DNA of 64,000 bases from Siphonodentalium dalli. Lineage: Eukaryota; Mollusca; Scaphopoda; Gadilida; Siphonodentaliidae. The stretch is taken from the NCBI GenBank assembly GCA_032622095.1, contig CP136066.1:175831164-175895163 (forward strand). Direction: 5' to 3'. Positions 58,641 to 64,000 of the stretch are shown in pieces. The notes beneath the pieces were generated by a model. It made no database searches, was not told the origin of the DNA, and was given only the letters and a program-made list of their open reading frames with translations. The position numbers and the translations under genes are program-made. Position 1 is the first letter of the stretch, and the number at the start of each line of letters is the position of its first letter.

Positions 58641-59511
58641 GAATCCACAATCCGCCGAGGCGTCACATCGATCACCGGACTGGTTCCGTGGACACATGGA
58701 GCGATTTGAACAGACCGGCGATCAAAGCTCGCCGATTTCGAAGGGGTCAACTGCTATATGAGCTTTAATGCGGGGCAGTGGGTTGCCCGAAGTGACCCAT
58801 GTTGCGTAGACTAATGTGCCGAAGTTACCGAGCGAGACGATGAGCTAAAATAAAAAGCGGTGCCCCTGGTGGTTTACTGAGGTTGCGCACAAAGTTTGCA
58901 GGGAAACTGATAAAATGTTCATTTTGTCAGAATATAAAACAGAGCTGATATTATTTTGGTTGTGGAGCGTTGCAAGTATTATTTTGTTTAATTACATGCT
59001 GATAGTATATGCCTTTAATGTTATCTTACGTTTCCAGACAAAAGTTAACGGGACGTTACTCTATACTCAAGTATGCCTGGCTGCTTCTATTTAGTATAGC
59101 TTTGTTAGCATTTTGAATACTGGTTAATGTTACAGCCAAAAAATTATTTTATTTGCCCAAGTATGACGAAGACGTGAAGTCATACCAGTGTAAACTGTCG
59201 CTAAATTGTCGCCTTGACTTTGTGAACCGAAAACACACACTGTAAAGTAAATGCGAGGGATCAAACTTAATATTAATTTCATATCAACAGGATGCACCAA
59301 ATATATACTGAGACATATATATATGCCCTAAGGTAAGTAAGGAATTCGGAATTTGTTATCATTTTATACAAAAATCCAGTTTTTGTATGTTAACGTTCGT
59401 TTTAAACACCGCGGTCTGGGTCAGGGGATGAAATGGATACTAAAATACGTCAAATAGCTACACTGATACAACTCTCTGATTGATGAAATGCTTTTATATA
59501 TTTAAAGATAC
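58641..59511. other. No gene seen
   Basis: The first 220 bases are less AT-rich but have no long ORF. GTAAGTAAGG at 59331 would make a good donor, but no exon could be defined. Confidence 0.45.
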
Positions 59512-60003
59512 GATTGGCCTTGGCGGTGGGTATCCTGTGAAAATATCTCCACCCGTCAAAAACCGCCACAAACAGAAAGAACATCAAAATGTAGATATAC
59601 GTTGTCCGCATACAAATAAGAAATATCGCATAAACAGTATGTTATGGTCATATGTTTGACCATTGTTTTGTAAACAAAAGCGTAAAAAGTAACTTTTCTG
59701 GTGTGTGTTTATATTATGATGGTAAACATAATGAGCGTTCTTTGTTGGTGAATACCTGATATGGAACTAATAAAGAGCGTTTATGCCATTTGTGTGTTGT
59801 TAGCCAGTAGCATTGTGCTGTCTTCTGTAACACAATCTGGCTCTTGCTTAGGTAAAATATAGTAGGTCTTTATGATAACATGCTGTTTACGCGATGGTCA
59901 TGGTATATATGAACGGAACTGTATGCGTTTTACTGTTTTTCTGTTTACGGTGTTTGGAACAAATATGAATATTTTCGACAATTAAGACCTCACGTGCCTT
60001 TAA
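59512..60003 (+). mobile_element. TTAA-target MITE, copy 3 (complete)
   Basis: TTAA at both ends; the left end AGATACGATTGGCCTTGGCGG and right end CTCACGTGCCT match copy 2. The body aligns with 22251-22751 throughout. Confidence 0.85.
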
Positions 60004-60039
60004 GGCATATATATACCCTTCATGGCGCCCGACGCATGA

Positions 60040-61110
60040 ATATTATATCTCCCTCACACTCCCTTCGCGTGTCTACATCTCTCACGATATCCATCCCTCC
60101 CCTTCGGCTACATGTATATATCTCTGTCGCGATCACACTCCCTTCGCGTGTCTATATCTCTCACGATATCCATCCCTCCCCTTCGGCTACATGTATATAT
60201 CTATGTCGCGATCACACTCCCTTCGCGTGTCTATATATATCTCTCACGATATCCATCCCTCCCCTTCGGCTACATGTATATATCTCTGTCGCGATCACAC
60301 TCCCTTCGCGTGTCTATATCTCTCACGATATCCATCCCTCCCCTTCGGCTACATGTATATAACTCTGTCGCGATCACACTCCCTTCGCGTGTCTATATAT
60401 CTCACGATATCCATCCCTCCCCTTCGGCTACATGTATATATCTCTGTCGCGATCACACTCCCTTCGCGTGTCTATATCTCTCACGATATCCATCCCTCCC
60501 CTCCGGCTACATGTATATATCTCTGTCGCGATCACACTCCCTTCGCGTGTCTATATCTCTCACGATATCCATCCCTCCCTTCGGCTACATGTATATATCT
60601 CTGTCGCGATCACACTCCCTTCGCGTGTCTATATCTCTCACGATATCCATCCCTCCTTCGGCTACATGTATATATCTCTGTCGCGATCACACTCCCTTCG
60701 CGTGTCTATATCTCTCTCACGATATCCATCCCTCCCCTTCGGCTACATGTATATATCTCTGTCGCGATCACACTCCCTTCGCGTGTCTATATCTCTCACG
60801 ATATCCATCCCTCCCCTTCGGCTACATGTATATATCTCTGTCGCGATCACACTCCCTTCGCGTGTCTATATCTCTCACGATATCCATCCCTCCCCTTCGG
60901 CTACATGTATATATCTCTGTCGCGATCACACTCCCTTCGCGTGTCTATATCTCTCACGATATCCACCCCTCCCCTTCGGCTACATACATGTATATATCTC
61001 CGTCGCGATCACACTCCCTTCGCGTGTCTATATCTCTCACGATATCCATCCCTCCCCTTCGGCTACATGTATATATCTCTGTCGCGATCACACTCCCTTC
61101 CCATTCGGCT
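60040..61110. repeat. 79-bp satellite, about fourteen units
   Basis: Units read TCTGTCGCGATCACACTCCC, TTCGCGTGTCTATATCTCTC, ACGATATCCATCCCTCCCCT and TCGGCTACATGTATATA. Several units have small indels (83, 78 or fewer bases). It begins right after the MITE at 59512-60003. All three + frames stay open for long stretches because the unit has no stop codon in any frame. Confidence 0.95.
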
Positions 61111-62494
61111 ATCTATATCGTTTGGTTTTAATGATATTGTATGTGGTACAATTAAGTAGAGATTACCTATGAGTTTTGGTTTAATATCCGGAATATCTCA
61201 TGAGTGGCTACAAAGAAATTATGTATTTCCATGTAGCCACGAATGAGATAATCCGGGTATTCAACCAAAGGCCGTATAGACAGTCACACTGTGGAACAGC
61301 AGAGACCGGAACAAATCCGTCCAACCATGTCGGAGAGTAACAAACTGAAACACATATCAAAATGTTCGTCTCGATTGAGCGGATAGCATGCCGATGTTGC
61401 CTTTTTGTGAGATGTTGCGTAATTCAACGGTTTGTGGTTTATTTTGGGGTAAAACTCACTTTTTTGGGTGAAAATGAGAGAATTTTGGAATCTATCACAA
61501 GTTATATATTTATAATTAATGCATATTTTTATCGAGTTATAAATTAAGTTTTTGAGGTAATTAATAGATGTATGACTGGAATAGAGGCCTTTGTGTCAGT
61601 TTTGTTCTACGTTTGTATTGGTTAAATGGGGGATGTCTTGGACATAAATTGAATGTCGAAATGCACTTGAGTAAATAAATGGTTGTTCCAAGCAGGATCC
61701 ATGCATGGACAGGGTGTATTTTTTAAGTATCTCAAAAGTCACGGTTGTAATGTAACATGTTTTCAAGAGATGTTAGGTTAAACCAGCCGAATTAAAGATC
61801 TGTTTGGTCAGGAAGATGCACACTATACGTGTAAATAGGAAATTCTCTGCATATGCATCTGTCGAGAAATCATAAGGTATCACTACTCTATCGAGTCGCC
61901 ACAGGGGGGGGGGGGGGGTCAGTACGAAACATTTATATACACTATTTGTTTATACATAAATGAGTTTATTTTTATGCCAGGTTATGTATGTATAGGCTTA
62001 TTTGCTTGGTTCTTGGATTGTCTACATTGTTTCAGACTGATTTTTCATTTCTTGATGACTTCACCAATATTTTACAATTGAGGGTGAAATAATTTAGGCA
62101 AGAATTAACTTAAGTAAGGGTGGAAACAGGCTTTTGTGTTCTTTAGATCGTGGTAATATGAAATTTTTTCAGGTTGCAGCCAGTTGCTGTTTCTGTAAAA
62201 CAGGCCAAAACTTATTTTTATGAAATAAATAATTCAATGTCAAAACATAAGCATTAAGTGAAGTTTTGCTATATATTAGGCCAACAACCTGCATGCCGAA
62301 ACTCAAATACATGAACACATCTAGTTGTAGGTTATGTAACCTTGATACTTGTGTAACTTAAAATATTCTTTGCCAAATCATGCAAACGACACACACCTCT
62401 TCCACTAACCTCATAACAATGAAAATCGGGCTCGCAAATTACGTTTACGTTTGCTCATATATTACAGCTATAATTTAAGTGTTCTGTGTAATAA
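61111..62494. other. No gene seen
   Basis: At 61165-61265 an imperfect inverted pair (AATATCCGGAATATCTCATG with ATGAGATAATCCGGGTATT) surrounds about 50 bases. A G-run lies at 61905. Nothing else recognised. Confidence 0.5.
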
Positions 62495-62698
62495 ATGTCG
62501 CAGATAGTGTACTGCGATTTGGTCGTGAATGGAATTAAGATGGAAAGCAATATTTTGATTGAAGGTCGCACAATTGTTGCATGTAAATCAGTGACAACAG
62601 GAATTGGAATTCAAGAAGAGCTGCGTGCAGAGTTGTGGTCATCCGTGAACTCTGTCAACCATTATCGAAACATGAGATACACTAAAATAAAGCAATAA
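62495..62698 (+). CDS. Unidentified 67-codon ORF
   Basis: Reads CDLVVNGIKMESNILIEG and QEELRAELWSSVNSV, which looks protein-like. There is no recognised family, no clear splice sites and no neighbour to support it. It may be chance. Confidence 0.2.
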   Translation: MSQIVYCDLVVNGIKMESNILIEGRTIVACKSVTTGIGIQEELRAELWSSVNSVNHYRNMRYTKIKQ

Positions 62699-62756
62699 TG
62701 GAACTGAGATAACCAGACCATAATCTGTGCGAGCCCAGATTTTTGGGGAAATAACT

Positions 62757-63300
62757 TTTTAGCTCAACTGAGATGAAATCTCCGGTGGAGCTATTGTCAT
62801 CACTCTGCGTCCGTCGTCCGTCCATTCGTCCATCCGTCCGTGTGGATATTCCCTCGGTGTCTCACATTCAAATTTGTTCAATTGAGGTCACTATGTCATA
62901 TAGTTGTGAAGCCAGGACCATAGTAATTCTTAAAACGACTTCTCCTCAATAACTATCAGAGCTATTTATCTTATATATGGTATGGATGGTCCGTGTGTGA
63001 CTGGGTCAAATATGGTCGGAGCCAAGGACATAACTCTAAAAAAATTGTTTTAGGATTGAACAACTTGCTCAATTTAACCAAAAAGAAAACAATGAAATTC
63101 TTTCTTTTTTTCTTCTGTTTTTTAAATAGTAAAAAAAAACCAATATTTTAAATATGATATTTTTTTCATTTTTGTTTTCAAATTAAATTTTCAAAAACTA
63201 TCGCTCTTATAACATCCACTGGGGTACCCAGAATCACATCAAATTTCATTGAAATCAGTCCGGGCGTCTGGGAGAAAAATTAGGAAGAGACAGATTAGCC
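62757..63300. repeat. Dispersed mollusc-style repeat
   Basis: AGCTCAACTGAGATGAAATC, GGAGCTATTGTCATCACTCT and GTCCGTCGTCCGTCC, followed by AAAACGACTTCTCCTCAATA and CCAGAATCACATCAAATTTC. This order is familiar from bivalve and gastropod repeats and is the best lineage hint in the window. Confidence 0.6.
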
Positions 63301-64000
63301 TTGCCATTTGAAGGGTTAAACACCCCTATTACCTTGTTATTTCACATTCCCAATGAAACTTAATATCTTTGACAAATCATGGGACACCGTCACAGGTTCA
63401 TATGATGTGTACCGATCCCCCTTGGGCATCCACATTCCTGACTGTCAACCTAAACTATAATTTCAGATTATATGCGCGAGCGTATCATCGTAACTCTAAA
63501 GTCATTATTGGTGAACAATGTGTAATGATAGAAGACGCCAAGACAACAATAGATGGAATACTGGCGTTAGTTTATTTGTGATATCGTGTTTATGTAAGGG
63601 ATTTCGTTTCAAATAATGATCAAAGTGAGGGTATCAGATTGGTCTCGGTTCAATTGATTGTGTCACCCTTTCTACGTATATGGGTGTATAATTATGGTGT
63701 CAGGTACATTTGACCTAGCTGTATGCAACACCATGCATACAGACAAAACACGTATGCGCAGGTCGCTAAGAAGGAACATTGCATGGAGCCGGTTCGTTCT
63801 GTAGTACATTTGTACAACAGCCTCGTGCGCTCTTCTGGTGTACATCGAAATGTTTTAGCTGGCATTCGGTGACTGGCTTCAATGTCATATACATGGGCAC
63901 TTAAATGCCAAAATTAAGTTAAATTCTGACCTTCATATATTTTGGGACATTCCTCCGATCAGAATATTAATATGGCGAAAACTACTTCAGATATACTAAT
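63301..64000. other. No confirmed gene
   Basis: A 70-codon ORF at 63369-63581 shows no recognisable features. The rest is ordinary AT-rich sequence up to the window edge. Confidence 0.4.

Noticed and set aside
60112-61172. ORFs of 246, 322 and 339 codons
   Set aside because: Translations of the 79-bp satellite in three frames; no evidence of a protein.

Overview
This window looks like AT-rich, repeat-dense DNA from an invertebrate animal, most likely a mollusc. That assignment is an inference. It rests on intron-style splice signals, many short DNA transposons, poly-purine/poly-pyrimidine tracts, and dispersed repeat tails of a style common in bivalve and gastropod genomes (for example 62757-63300, 24773-25020 and 10140-10360). 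Nothing resembles a bacterial or viral gene layout.

Only two long, convincing protein genes are present. They are a pair of paralogues on the + strand, at 6216-8168 and 47604-49592. Both encode Mab-21/cGAS-like nucleotidyltransferases (cGAS-like receptors, cGLRs) with the glycine-serine motif and three acidic residues in place. Each coding region sits in one exon, preceded by a matching 3' splice site, a matching 5' UTR and a matching 18-codon upstream ORF. Each is also preceded by a block of the same 60-bp satellite, so the duplicated unit appears to be satellite plus 5' region plus gene plus 3' region.

Layout. 1-346: TTAA-target MITE inserted in satellite. 347-1735: 60-bp satellite. 1812-5450: Harbinger-like transposon that carries a minisatellite and a 2-kb palindromic element. 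5454-8712: cGLR copy 1 with flanks. 8713-9105: ORF with a possible reverse-transcriptase tail. 9106-30729: mostly repeats, including a 383-bp tandem array, large palindromes, MITEs, a tRNA-A-box-like 47-bp array and small hairpins. 30738-31916: hAT element. 32101-32740: possible small spliced gene with a MITE in its intron. 34162-34470: reverse-transcriptase relic. 35691-46245: a second 60-bp satellite block split by two head-to-tail Helitrons, the first carrying a 3.5-kb hAT-like element. 46246-50405: cGLR copy 2 with flanks. 51950-52559: possible two-exon small gene. 52600-64000: more repeats, including a 79-bp satellite at 60040-61110.

How it fits together. If the two cGLRs are active, they would sense a ligand such as foreign RNA or DNA and make a cyclic nucleotide signal for a STING-type receptor; no receptor gene is visible here. 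The surrounding satellite and transposon load offers an obvious substrate for unequal exchange, which would explain gene copy-number change. The two copies are useful to each other: copy 2 shows the empty site of the Harbinger-like insertion next to copy 1, and Helitron B shows the empty site of the hAT-like insertion in Helitron A.
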